Assembly (NCBI GenBank): GCA_016717105.1
Contig: JADKGF010000055.1
Coordinates: forward strand, 1-60,320
Direction: 5' to 3'
DNA: 60,320 nucleotides
DNA from: Saprospiraceae bacterium
GTDB lineage: Bacteria; Bacteroidota; Bacteroidia; Chitinophagales; Saprospiraceae
Position 1 is the first letter of the stretch, and each line of letters opens with the position of its first letter. Positions 9,965 through 19,196 of this stretch are shown here, piece by piece. The position numbers and the translations under genes were made by a program. Under the pieces are notes generated by a model. That model ran no database searches. It was not told where the DNA came from and saw only the letters and a list, made by a program, of their open reading frames with translations.

Positions 9965-12900
9965 TTAAAATTGCAATTGTGCTCCAACAATAAAAGATCT
10001 TGCTTGAGGGTAATATCCTTTGTCGATACCGAAAACTCCACCACCAATTTCAGGATCGTAGCCTGTATATTTTGTGAATGTAAATAGATTTTCGGCAGTT
10101 GCATATATTCTCAATTTACTAGCTGAAATCTTTTCAACATATTTCATAGGAATTGTATAACCTATTTGCACAAGCTTTAATCTGGTATATGCACCATCTT
10201 CTAGATAGAAGTCTGACATCCGTGTAAAATTGCCATTTAAATCCGAAGTTGTCAATCTAGGGAAACTATTTGAAGTACCCTCACCATGCCATCTATTCAA
10301 TGCATCTGTTTGATAATTGGCGTTTCCTATATCCAATCTTCTCAAACCTTGAAATATTTTGTTTCCTGCAGCGCCTTGCGCAAAGATCATCATGTCAAAG
10401 GCTCTATATTGCAGATTGAGTGTCAAACCAAAGGTATATTTTGGAAGATTAGATCCCAAAAATGTCTTGTCATCATTATTGATTTTACCATCATTATTAG
10501 TATCCACCCATTTAAAGTCACCTGGCCTAGCATTTGGTTGAATTACTTCACCTTTTGCACCTTTGTATGCAAGTATTTCTGCTTCATTTTGGAAGATGCC
10601 ATTGGTCTGGAAGCCATAGAAAGAGTTGATGGATTGGCCTACGACTGTACGAGTCACTTCACCCATAGATTGGAAGGAAGCAGCTCCGCCTATGAATTTT
10701 ATTGTTGTATCTGCAGAAATATATTTTACTTCATTTTTCAAATATGAAATACTTCCATTAAGTCCTACATTCAACTCACCTATTCTTTTTTGTATCCAAG
10801 TTCTAACTCTACACCACTATTGTCCATGTCAGCCACATTGCCTGAAGGATTTTGTATCGCACCTACATAATCCAGGTATGGTTACAGGTCTCAAGATACC
10901 AGTTGTACTTTTTTTATAAATATCCATACCTACAGTCAAAGAATTAAATAATTCAGCATCAAAACCAACATTGGCTTGCGATGTTTCTTCCCATCTTAAG
11001 TCTGGGTTGTCTGGAGCTGTATTGGCATATCCAGTGGTAATCACCCCAGAGTTGCCATAAGTATAATTTACACCACCAGCTACAGTAGATAAATAACTAA
11101 AGTTTCGAATTTGATCATTGCCTACTACACCATATCCTGCTCTCAATTTTAAGTTACTAATAATCCCACTTTGATTCCAAAAATCCTCATTAGATACTAC
11201 CCAACCCACAGATACCGATGGAAATATCCCATACTTATTATTAGCACCAAACCTAGATGAGCCGTCACGTCTAATAATTCCAGTAAATAAATACTTTTCA
11301 TTATAATTGTAATTAACTCTTCCAAATAAAGAAGTAACTCGATGTTCTATAAAATCACTTGTTCCAGTAGATCTACTAGTCTGTGGAATGTCAAAATTGA
11401 AAGATGCATCTTTGTAACTACTTATAGGCAGGTTAAATAATGTGGTGCCCACTGAACTACCAGAATTCTCAGTATATGCAGCCTGACCTAGCAACACTGT
11501 AAAATGATGGTTATCTATACTCTTGTCATAGGTGATGGTATTTTCGATATTCCAATTAAATACTTTATTTTCTACTTTACCATAACTATTCTGAAGTGCA
11601 CTACTTGTGGCGCTCAAATAATTGACTGGAGTCCATGATATATTTCCCCAAAATGCCTTTTTGGCCCCAAGTGTTGACCTTATTTTAATATTGTCTGTTA
11701 CAGCTGCTTCTAGGTAAGCGTTACCTACTATGTCATCGGCCCAGTTATAATTACCTAATCGCGTCTGAATATACGCACTAGGATTTCTCATTTCTTGACC
11801 AACTAATGAAGAAATACCGTAAGGGTTGCCATTAGCATCCCTGATTACTGGATTGGAACTATAAGGTGCAGCATTAGCTATCGTAGGATCTGTAACAATA
11901 AGTGGTGTGGTTGGATCCAAATTTACAGCTGAACTCAAAACACCACCATATTCATCCGTGGCTCCAATTCCACTATCTTTCGTATGCGCATATCCTAGTG
12001 ATTGTCCGAAGGTGAATACTTTAGAAAGCTTATGTGTAGAATTTAGCCTGACGCTCTTACGGTTATATGTTGAGATATCAGAAGCTACTATACCCTCTAG
12101 GTCTTGAATACCTGCTGAAACATAAAATGTTGATTTTCTGATCCACCACTTAGGCTCAATTCATGAGAATATCTTTTGGCACCATAATTGAAAATTTGCT
12201 TTTGCCAGTCAGTTCCTACACCTTGATTTATGTTAGAGAATATAGGGATGCCTCCACCAGCCACAGATCTTTCATTCATCAGTGCTGCGTATTGGGAAGC
12301 GTTCAATAATTTTAACACTTTTGAAGGTGCTGAAGTACCAGCAAAGCCATTATAATTTACTGTAAATTTCCCAGCCTTTCCTTTTTTAGTGGTAACTAAT
12401 ATTACTCCTGTAGCTGCCCTAGTACCATAGATAGCAGCAGAAGCAGCATCCTTCAATACTTCTATAGACTCAATGTCATTTTGATTAAGATACCCGATTC
12501 CACCTGCATCGACAGCAACGCCATCTACCACCCAAAGTGGGTTATTGCCTGCATTGTCAAAAGTAGTCACACCTCTGATGCGGATGGTGGATGGTGATCC
12601 AGGTTGTCCCGAATTTTGCGCGATGGTGACACCAGACACTCTACCTTGTAATGACTGTTCGACTCTTGAACTAGGCACATTTTCCAAATCCTTAGTCTTT
12701 AGACTCGCAATAGACCCAGTGACTACTGCTTTTTTCTGAATACCATAACCGACCACTACTACTTCATCTAAGAGCGTGCCTTCGGCTAAGGCAAAATCCA
12801 TAACACGCTGGTTTCCTACAAGTAATTCTTGATCGACATAACCTGTGTATGATACGACCAGAATATCATTTGAACTCGGAACACTTATAGTGTACAATCC

Positions 12901-13077
12901 ATCCAAATCGGTGATAGTCCCGATCGAGGTTCCTTTAATGAGGATGTTTGCCCCTATCAAAGGTTCATTGGTCTTAGCATCTGTGACTTTTCCACTTACA
13001 CTTTGTTGACCAAAAGTAAATGAAGCTGAAAGAAGAAAGACCAGTAACAAAAATTGCTTCGTTAATAATTTTAACAT
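9965..13077 (-). CDS. susC: SusC/RagA TonB-dependent outer membrane transporter (three frameshifts)
   Basis: The gene reads as three consecutive fragments (13077-12097, 11938-10829, 10774-9965) that together give a normal ~1,000-residue SusC. The N-terminus has a signal peptide, a CarboxypepD_reg-like domain (VSGKVTDAKTNEPLIGANIL), the SusC signature LDEVVVVGYGIQKK and a plug domain (IRIRGVTTFDNAGNNPLWVV). The middle and C-terminal parts are barrel strands (LFTGIIRRDGSSRFG, LRIYATAENLFTFTKYTGYD). Coding sense crosses frames near 12135, 10873 and 10792, each fixed by one base. The bases between the first two fragments encode the missing strands in the third frame. It transports glucan oligosaccharides across the outer membrane using TonB energy. 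It is the first gene of the PUL operon. Confidence 0.92.
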
Positions 13078-13306
13078 GTGGCTAAATGATTTTGTTTGGT
13101 TAATGATTAATTGAAAATTACATAATGATCACAAGTGATCGTTGATAAATCCTTTATATTTCACATAAATGAAAACAATCTATATATAAATATTTTATTT
13201 CGATTTCAATGTTAATAAATTAATTAAATTGCAAATAAAACTCACTATCAAAAAGATAATAACGGTGCAAAACTAATTCGCATTTGCTCACTCTATAAAT
13301 TAAATA

Positions 13307-13348
13307 CTACTACATCACTACTACATACATGTCAAAAGCCTACTACAT
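13307..13348 (+). repeat. Three helically phased CTACTACAT direct repeats (operator-like)
   Basis: Exact copies start at 13307, 13318 and 13340. The last one covers where a -33 element would be expected for the -7 box at 13364. Phased direct repeats of this kind are typical of binding sites for multimeric activators. Which protein binds is unknown; the adjacent LuxR-type regulator is the natural candidate. Confidence 0.5.
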
Positions 13349-13363
13349 ATCTACGTAAATGTA

Positions 13364-13371
13364 TAGATTTG
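13364..13371 (+). promoter_or_regulatory. Bacteroidota -7 box TAGATTTG for the propeller/LuxR regulator
   Basis: It matches TAnnTTTG and lies 47 bp upstream of the ATG at 13418. No TTTG is seen at the expected -33 position, which is occupied by a CTACTACAT repeat. Confidence 0.45.
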
Positions 13372-13417
13372 TCTTTTCATAATCCGAATGTATTGTTGAT
13401 CTCAAACCATCTCATGC

Positions 13418-16315
13418 ATGAAATTAGGTAGTGTGCGCATTTTGATCTTTATTTTGATCATTTCATACAACCATTTATTAAGTCAACCAACAAATCTGGG
13501 TTACCCACTAGTAACCAATTATACTAAAAAAGCTATTAAATCTGGCACCCAAACTTGGGATATAATATCCGATGACAAAGGATATACTTATTTTGCAAAT
13601 AACACAGGCCTATTAGTTTTTGATGGCTACTCATGGGAAATTCACCCAATTCCAAACAATACCATATTAAGATCTGTAGGTATAGGTCCAGATGGATTGA
13701 TCTACGTAGGTGGTCAAGGTGAATTTGGATATTTTTCACCAAATGAAATTGGCAAGCTAGAATATACATCATTGTCTAAGATTCTGGACAAAAAAATAGC
13801 TTTCGATGATGTTTGGGACATCGTAATTAATAAAAGTGGTGTGTTTTTTAGAACTGATTTATATGTATTTAAGTCCGATTTCAAGGGAAAAACTGAGGCA
13901 ATTTTCTATTCTGAAAATTCATTATTATACATCGGTCAATGGCGAGACAAGTTAGTAATTCAAGATGGGAAAAACGTGTTGTATGAATACCACCAAAACA
14001 AGTTTGAACAATGGGATATTAATAACAAATTTGATAAAGGTAGAATATCATCAGTAATTAATTACGCAAATGATACATTATTGGTTACAACCATAGACAA
14101 TGGCATTTTCTATGAAGTTAATCACAATTTTTATCCTTGGAAGACTGAAGATGATAATTTCCTGCGTAAAAACATCATTTATGCGGCAACCTATCTTCCA
14201 TCAGGTGAAATAGTATTAGGCACTTCCTTAAATGGTGTGGTCATTTTAGATAAAAATAGGAAGATTACACAGCACTTAAACAAGAATCATGGACTGCAAA
14301 ACAATACGGTATTGAGCACTATGGTTACCAAAGATGGTAATATTTGGCTTGGTTTGGACAATGGTATTGACATGGTAGATCTAAGGGCTCCGTTTCGGCA
14401 TTTCTACCCTGACAAATTGCTTGAAGGAACTGGATATGTTGCAATGGTATTTGATGGCATGCTTTATTTTGGGACGAATACGGGTCTGTACGCGATGCCT
14501 TGGAAAAAACATTATAATCCTTTAGAAAAAGAAAAAGCGCAATTGGTACAAGGAACTAAAGGTCAAGTTTGGAGCTTAAATGTCATAGACCGACAGTTAC
14601 TAGTAGGACATCATCAAGGCGCTTTCTTAATTCAGAAATACGAAAGTAAAAAGATAACAGATTTGCTAGGTATTTGGAAATTTGTACCTATCAGTGATAA
14701 ACTTACCTTAGCAGGCCATTATAAGGGATTGGTACTCTTTGAGCATAATGGAAATAACTGGCAACTCAAAAATCATATTAAAGGGTTTAACGAAAGTTCT
14801 CGAATAATCACTAAAGACAATAACAGTAATATATGGGTTTCTCATCCCTACCGCGGTGTATTTCAGATAGATAAAAATGAGCTTTTGAGTGGTAATATCT
14901 CACCTGTCAACTATTCAACTCATAATGCTTCAGGCATTTCATTAAGAAATGTGTTTTATAAAATAGGCCAAGAGATAATCTTTGATGATGGAAAAAGCTT
15001 GTATAAGTATCAAAGTGAAACTAATGCTCCTGTTCCATATAATGCACTTTCAGCTTACTTACCTACCGATTCCCCATTGAATTTCCTAATTGCAAATGAT
15101 GAAAATAATATATGGTTTGGCACATCAAAGAATACCACATATTTAGCCAAAGAAAATGCAAGTAACACTACATATAAAAAATTTGATATAAATGAGACAA
15201 CGGGCTTACTGCCAGGTGGCTTTGAAACTTTATATGCCATAGATTCTCACAACGTAATTTTCCCATCTGAAAAAGGTTTTCTATTCTTAAACCCTTCACA
15301 ACTCGTATCTGATTCGATGGGTATAGATGTGATGCTTTCAAAGGTGCAGCTACATATCCCTGAAGATAGTATCCTATACATGCGCCACAAAAAAATGGAA
15401 GCATTACCGAGTATTTGTCTGCCCCATTATGCTAATAACATCTCCTTTTATCTAATGGTGAACACATCAGGATCTAAGGATTTTATCCAATTTAGCTATA
15501 AGCTAGGTATGGGAGATAACAATTGGTCCGCATGGTCTAATGATGCTAAAATCTCTTTCAGTAGCTTACCTTCAGGAAATTACTCTTTGTGGGTAAAAGC
15601 GAAAAACCACGCTGGGAAAGAAAGCCAACTATTAGAAATCCCTTTTTCGATTAGTTATCCTTGGTACAGAACATGGTGGGCCTATATCCTATACATTGTA
15701 GGATTTGGTTTTATTGCTTACCAAGTCTATAAAAAGCAAAATGCTCGCCATGAGATCGAAAAATCCACGATATTAGAAAAGAATAAACTGAATGAAGAGG
15801 CACATATTATAAAAGCCGAAGCATCCAAGGCGGAAATCACACGATTACAAAATGAGAAGCTGCTTGCTGAGTTAAATTACAAAAATCAAGAATTGACCTC
15901 ATTTACGTATCACCTAGTGAATAAAAATGAATTAATTACAGAAATAACAGACGTAGTCAATAAAATAGATCATAAGCTGAGTGATAAGCCTGAAATCAGA
16001 AAAGAATTAAAGCAAATCATAAAACTAACAGAAAAAAACATAGATGTAGATGGTGATTGGCAAAATTTTATAAAAAGCTTTGATGAGGTACACACCAATT
16101 TTTATAAGAGGCTACATGAAACCTTTAAAGATCTGAGTCCCAATGATTATAAAATGTGCACCTATTTGCGTATGAATCTCACAACTAAAGAGATCGCTAC
16201 CTTGATGAATATTTCTATCAGAAGTGTGGAAACAAATAGGTATCGTTTACGAAAAAAAATTAGGATTGGACTCAGAAACAAATTTAACTCAATTTTTGAT
16301 GACTTTCTAAGCTAA
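13418..16315 (+). CDS. Membrane-spanning beta-propeller / Y_Y_Y sensor with LuxR-type DNA-binding domain
   Basis: The 965-residue protein has a signal peptide (ILIFILIISYNHLLS), then two-component-regulator-type propeller repeats to about residue 640 (GYTYFANNTGLLVFDGYSWE, GNIWLGLDNGIDMVDLRAPF). A Y_Y_Y domain follows (about 670-750, FSYKLGMGDNNWSAW and YSLWVKAKNHAG). Then come one membrane helix (WWAYILYIVGFGFIAYQVY), a coiled coil (KAEASKAEITRLQNEKLL) and a C-terminal helix-turn-helix of LuxR type (TTKEIATLMNISIRSVETNR). It lacks kinase and receiver domains, so it is a one-component regulator that senses a periplasmic ligand and acts on DNA directly. It is divergent from susC, so control of the beta-glucan locus is the likely job (inference from position). 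The frame is intact. Confidence 0.85.
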   Translation: MKLGSVRILIFILIISYNHLLSQPTNLGYPLVTNYTKKAIKSGTQTWDIISDDKGYTYFANNTGLLVFDGYSWEIHPIPNNTILRSVGIGPDGLIYVGGQGEFGYFSPNEIGKLEYTSLSKILDKKIAFDDVWDIVINKSGVFFRTDLYVFKSDFKGKTEAIFYSENSLLYIGQWRDKLVIQDGKNVLYEYHQNKFEQWDINNKFDKGRISSVINYANDTLLVTTIDNGIFYEVNHNFYPWKTEDDNFLRKNIIYAATYLPSGEIVLGTSLNGVVILDKNRKITQHLNKNHGLQNNTVLSTMVTKDGNIWLGLDNGIDMVDLRAPFRHFYPDKLLEGTGYVAMVFDGMLYFGTNTGLYAMPWKKHYNPLEKEKAQLVQGTKGQVWSLNVIDRQLLVGHHQGAFLIQKYESKKITDLLGIWKFVPISDKLTLAGHYKGLVLFEHNGNNWQLKNHIKGFNESSRIITKDNNSNIWVSHPYRGVFQIDKNELLSGNISPVNYSTHNASGISLRNVFYKIGQEIIFDDGKSLYKYQSETNAPVPYNALSAYLPTDSPLNFLIANDENNIWFGTSKNTTYLAKENASNTTYKKFDINETTGLLPGGFETLYAIDSHNVIFPSEKGFLFLNPSQLVSDSMGIDVMLSKVQLHIPEDSILYMRHKKMEALPSICLPHYANNISFYLMVNTSGSKDFIQFSYKLGMGDNNWSAWSNDAKISFSSLPSGNYSLWVKAKNHAGKESQLLEIPFSISYPWYRTWWAYILYIVGFGFIAYQVYKKQNARHEIEKSTILEKNKLNEEAHIIKAEASKAEITRLQNEKLLAELNYKNQELTSFTYHLVNKNELITEITDVVNKIDHKLSDKPEIRKELKQIIKLTEKNIDVDGDWQNFIKSFDEVHTNFYKRLHETFKDLSPNDYKMCTYLRMNLTTKEIATLMNISIRSVETNRYRLRKKIRIGLRNKFNSIFDDFLS

Positions 16316-16564
16316 AAAATTGATGAATCTATAAAGATAGTCAGGCCTGAGATCTGTTTTCTTTACAAAATGTCACTGCGGGTAGTCTTACAATATTTTT
16401 ATCACCAGTTTATATTTTCGGAACTTACTTATTGTCGATAGCCTGATTAGTTCACTTATTTGGGGACAAAACGATACATGCCTTCATTGTTCATCTCATA
16501 TAAATCAAATTGCTAAAATTATGTTAATGGGAAACAAAAAAGTGGTAATCTCAGTTATATATCG

Positions 16565-16580
16565 TAATATTGCAATATTA
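16565..16580. promoter_or_regulatory. Perfect 16-bp palindrome, probable ArsR operator
   Basis: TAATATTGCAATATTA is a perfect palindrome ending 14 bp before the arsR ATG. ArsR/SmtB repressors bind short AT-rich palindromes overlapping their own promoters. Position and symmetry make autoregulation of arsR-arsM likely. Confidence 0.6.
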
Positions 16581-16594
16581 TTTAAATACAACCA

Positions 16595-16912
16595 ATGGGC
16601 GCATCAAAAACAGACCACTTCAGTATCCTCCACAACCAAATGGCTTCAATTGCAAAGGCATTAGGCCACCCAGCTCGCATAGCCATCGTCGAGTTTCTTG
16701 CAAAAACCGATGCTTGTATTTGCACTGATATCGTAGATATTTTGCCACTATCGCAACCTACCGTATCGCAGCACCTCAAAGAACTGAAATCTGCTGGTAT
16801 CATTCAGGGTACTGTAGAAGGAAATGCGATCTGTTACTGTCTGAATCAGGAAGTACTTTCGATGTTGAAAGAATTCATAGGAAAACTGGCAAACGTTAAA
16901 AACTGCTGCTAA
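16595..16912 (+). CDS. arsR: ArsR-family metalloregulator
   Basis: The 105-residue winged-helix repressor has the family core KALGHPARIAIVEFL (about 21-35) and the recognition helix SQPTVSQHLKELKSAGII (53-70). Cysteines C41 and C43 lie in the DACICTD segment, C80 and C82 in the wing, and a terminal Cys pair is at 104-105. Several of these could bind As(III). Binding would release DNA and derepress the operon. It is 41 bp upstream of arsM on the same strand and downstream of a perfect palindrome (16565-16580). The start at 16595 gives a normal family length. Confidence 0.9.
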   Translation: MGASKTDHFSILHNQMASIAKALGHPARIAIVEFLAKTDACICTDIVDILPLSQPTVSQHLKELKSAGIIQGTVEGNAICYCLNQEVLSMLKEFIGKLANVKNCC

Positions 16913-16953
16913 ATCATGTACATTTTTAATTTTTAACATAAAATATTAATACA

Positions 16954-17799
16954 ATGAAAACTGGAGATCAAATCAAAGAAATAGTAAAACAAAAGTACAG
17001 CGAGATCGCTTTGCAAGACAAAAGTACCAATATGTCTTCGTGCTGCGGAGCTGGTGGCTGTTCGACTGAAGTGTATAATATCATGAGCGATTCGTATGAT
17101 ACACTAGAAGGATATGAACCTGATGCAGATTTGGGGCTGGGTTGCGGCATTCCGACAGAGTTTGCGAAGATTGCCGAAGGAGACGTAGTGCTGGACTTGG
17201 GTAGTGGAGCCGGTAATGATGCATTTGTCGCCAGAAAACTAACAGGGCCATCGGGCAAGGTGATCGGTGTTGATTTTACTGAAGCCATGGTCACCAAAGC
17301 ACGTGCAAATGCTGAAAAGCTCAAGTTTCACAATGTAGAATTCAGATATGGTGACATTGAAGATTTGCCACTTTCAGATGATACCGTGGATGTAGTCATA
17401 TCAAATTGTGTATTGAATCTCGTGCCAAATAAAAGGAAGGCATTCAACGAGATATACAGAGTATTAAATAAAGGTGGACACTTCAGCATATCAGATGTCG
17501 TACTTACTGGTGAGCTACCAGAAGGCTTACAAACGGCTGCAGAAATGTATGCTGGCTGTGTCGCAGGTGCTATCCAAAAAGACAGGTATATCCAAAAACT
17601 GGAACAAGCTGGCTTTTCAAATATTACAATCCAAAAAGATAAACCCATCATTATCCCTGATGATATCTTGGTAAATTATTTGGACAAAGTGCAAATGGAA
17701 GCTTACAAATCAAATAGCAACATCATCCACAGCATTACGGTATATGGCGAAAAAGCAGCTGCATGTTGCGGCCTGGCTGCTGCAGTTGATATATCATAA
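16954..17799 (+). CDS. arsM: Arsenite S-adenosylmethionine methyltransferase
   Basis: The 281-residue class I methyltransferase carries the SAM-binding motif DLGSGAGND (81-89) and the acidic GVDFTEAMV loop. The three conserved substrate cysteines of ArsM are present: C64 (GLGCGIP), C152 (SNCVLNLV) and C202 (YAGCVAG). An N-terminal MSSCCGAGGCS segment (C30, C31, C36) and a late AACCG motif add further thiols. It methylates As(III) to methylated arsenicals in the cytoplasm, giving volatilisation and resistance. It forms a two-gene operon with arsR. No arsenite efflux pump or arsenate reductase is adjacent. A strong terminator follows at 17804. Confidence 0.95.
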   Translation: MKTGDQIKEIVKQKYSEIALQDKSTNMSSCCGAGGCSTEVYNIMSDSYDTLEGYEPDADLGLGCGIPTEFAKIAEGDVVLDLGSGAGNDAFVARKLTGPSGKVIGVDFTEAMVTKARANAEKLKFHNVEFRYGDIEDLPLSDDTVDVVISNCVLNLVPNKRKAFNEIYRVLNKGGHFSISDVVLTGELPEGLQTAAEMYAGCVAGAIQKDRYIQKLEQAGFSNITIQKDKPIIIPDDILVNYLDKVQMEAYKSNSNIIHSITVYGEKAAACCGLAAAVDIS

Positions 17800-17803
17800 A
17801 TTC

Positions 17804-17840
17804 AAAGGTCGATGCTAAAAGGTATCGACCTTTTTGATTT
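17804..17840 (+). terminator. Intrinsic terminator of arsRM
   Basis: A 10-bp perfect stem AAAGGTCGAT / ATCGACCTTT with a 10-nt loop is followed by a T-rich tract. It begins 5 bp after the arsM stop codon. Confidence 0.85.
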
Positions 17841-17929
17841 TTTTTTGGATTAAGTGATTAAAAACGCATATTTGATTATAAACCTTTTGGAAAGTGCTAG
17901 GTAACGGAAATATTTTTCGAAACTCTAAC

Positions 17930-18985
17930 TCACGGCGTCTCGATGACTACATCTTCTTCCTTGCGCATCAGAAAAGTAATCAAGGTATAAAATAATACAG
18001 CTGATAGCAAGATAAAATAATAGGTAAACAATCTCCACACCGATACGATCAGATAGGACAAATCTGTCGGAATGCTTTTGCCAAATATCAATAGAAATGA
18101 TGCCTCTGCGCCACCTGATGCGCCCGGCGTCGGAATAAATAGCATGGTGACAAATACGACCCATTGTCTTACATACATCTGAATGGTATCAAAGTCCACG
18201 TTAAATGCATGCAAAATGACCAATAACACAGAAAATTTTGAAATCCACTGTATGTATAACATCGTCATACTCAATACCATACGCAATTTTCCATGTTGCA
18301 ATGCTTTGTTAAAATTTACTTTCATACCATCAATGCTAGTGGCCATCTTTGTCTTAAAGCTGTGTATTCTATCCTTGAATTTTTGCGGTAAGTAGCGAGA
18401 AAGCCGTAGCACTTCGGGAATCTTCTTAAATTTTAATAGTAAAAAATATAATACCACAATCGTAAGTGGAACAACAATTTGCCAGGTATTATTCTGTACA
18501 AAACTAAATAATCCGCTTCCGATTTTTGTAAGCAGTCCCGTCGAAAATATACCTGCCAACACGATGCCTGTGATGTAAAACAATATATCTTCCAATACGC
18601 CATATGTCATAATAAACCCGACGCTTGATGCTGCAAAACCTCGATTCAATAACAAAGCAGCCTTTACCGGTGCGCCACCAACAGCCGTTGGAGTCAAGGC
18701 CGATGCCAAATCAGCAGTGATTACTACCCGCAATGCATCCGCATACCTAATCTTTTCATGTAAAAATCCAGACCACATCACGACTCTGAAAGCATAAAAA
18801 GTCCACGGTAAAAGCATTAAAAATACAATCAACATAATATGCCCAGCACTCAAGCCATTGAGGTACTTTAGCAGCTCTTTTTCTGTAGTGGACAACACAA
18901 ATATTATATGAGCGCCTACACCCAATCCAATAAAAAGAATAAGTCTGTTGATTAACTTCCGAAAATCCAGTTTCTTAATTGACAT
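17930..18985 (-). CDS. Lysylphosphatidylglycerol synthase TM / flippase-like membrane protein (UPF0104-type)
   Basis: The roughly 351-residue polytopic protein has about eight hydrophobic helices. It carries the family motif ITADLASALTPTAVGGAPVK, followed later by TPGASGGAEASF. This is the signature of the LPG_synthase_TM / AglD2-like family of putative lipid flippases. No aminoacyl-transferase domain is present, so an MprF-type modification activity is not expected. The open frame extends up to 19102. The ATG at 18985 (MSIKKLDF) is preferred because a -7 box TACTTTTG lies just upstream at 19008-19015 and the family homology starts there. The gene is divergent from the PKD/T9SS gene. The substrate is unknown. 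Confidence 0.75.
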   Translation of the reverse strand: MSIKKLDFRKLINRLILFIGLGVGAHIIFVLSTTEKELLKYLNGLSAGHIMLIVFLMLLPWTFYAFRVVMWSGFLHEKIRYADALRVVITADLASALTPTAVGGAPVKAALLLNRGFAASSVGFIMTYGVLEDILFYITGIVLAGIFSTGLLTKIGSGLFSFVQNNTWQIVVPLTIVVLYFLLLKFKKIPEVLRLSRYLPQKFKDRIHSFKTKMATSIDGMKVNFNKALQHGKLRMVLSMTMLYIQWISKFSVLLVILHAFNVDFDTIQMYVRQWVVFVTMLFIPTPGASGGAEASFLLIFGKSIPTDLSYLIVSVWRLFTYYFILLSAVLFYTLITFLMRKEEDVVIETP

Positions 18986-19007
18986 GCAATGTTGGTTTAA
19001 ATGCGGA

Positions 19008-19015
19008 CAAAAGTA
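19008..19015 (-). promoter_or_regulatory. -7 box TACTTTTG for the flippase-like gene
   Basis: It matches TAnnTTTG on the minus strand 22 bp before the ATG at 18985. A TTTTG lies 24 nt further upstream, a slightly long spacing. It supports the internal start at 18985. Confidence 0.4.
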
Positions 19016-19112
19016 ACTTTTTTTATATTGATCTGTTTTCAAAATTAGATGTACGGAATCAAAATTAACAAATTTAAGGTAGGACAATGCAATAAATAAC
19101 ATTGTGACGTAG

Positions 19113-19141
19113 TTTGTTGTTATGTTTTAGACTTATCTTTG
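19113..19141 (+). promoter_or_regulatory. Bacteroidota promoter TTTG-N17-TATCTTTG
   Basis: The -33 TTTG is at 19113-19116 and the -7 TATCTTTG at 19134-19141, 55 bp upstream of the PKD gene ATG. Both elements match the Bacteroidota sigma consensus. Confidence 0.65.
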
Positions 19142-19196
19142 ACACACAAATAGTTTTATTAATTCTTTTGGAGGATTTATATTTTGCAAAATACAG

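Larger units (their letters stand above)
13078..13417. promoter_or_regulatory. Divergent control region between the PUL and its likely regulator
   Basis: The 340-bp region contains three exact CTACTACAT copies at 13307, 13318 and 13340 (spacings 11 and 22 bp, same helix face). A Bacteroidota -7 box TAGATTTG lies at 13364-13371, 47 bp before the regulator ATG. On the minus strand CAAAACTA at 13268-13275 reads TAGTTTTG, a possible susC -7 box. GATCAC-AA-GTGATC at 13127-13140 is a small inverted repeat in the susC leader. Neither -7 box has an obvious TTTG at -33, which fits activator-dependent promoters; that is inference. Confidence 0.5.

Noticed and set aside
10286..10747. 153-codon plus-strand ORF inside susC
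   Set aside because: It is fully antisense to the SusC barrel coding sequence, Cys- and Ile-rich without domain features.
16341..16350. TCAGGCCTGA palindrome after the propeller regulator
   Set aside because: It is only 10 bp with no T-run, and has no positional relation to arsR or the upstream stop that suggests function.
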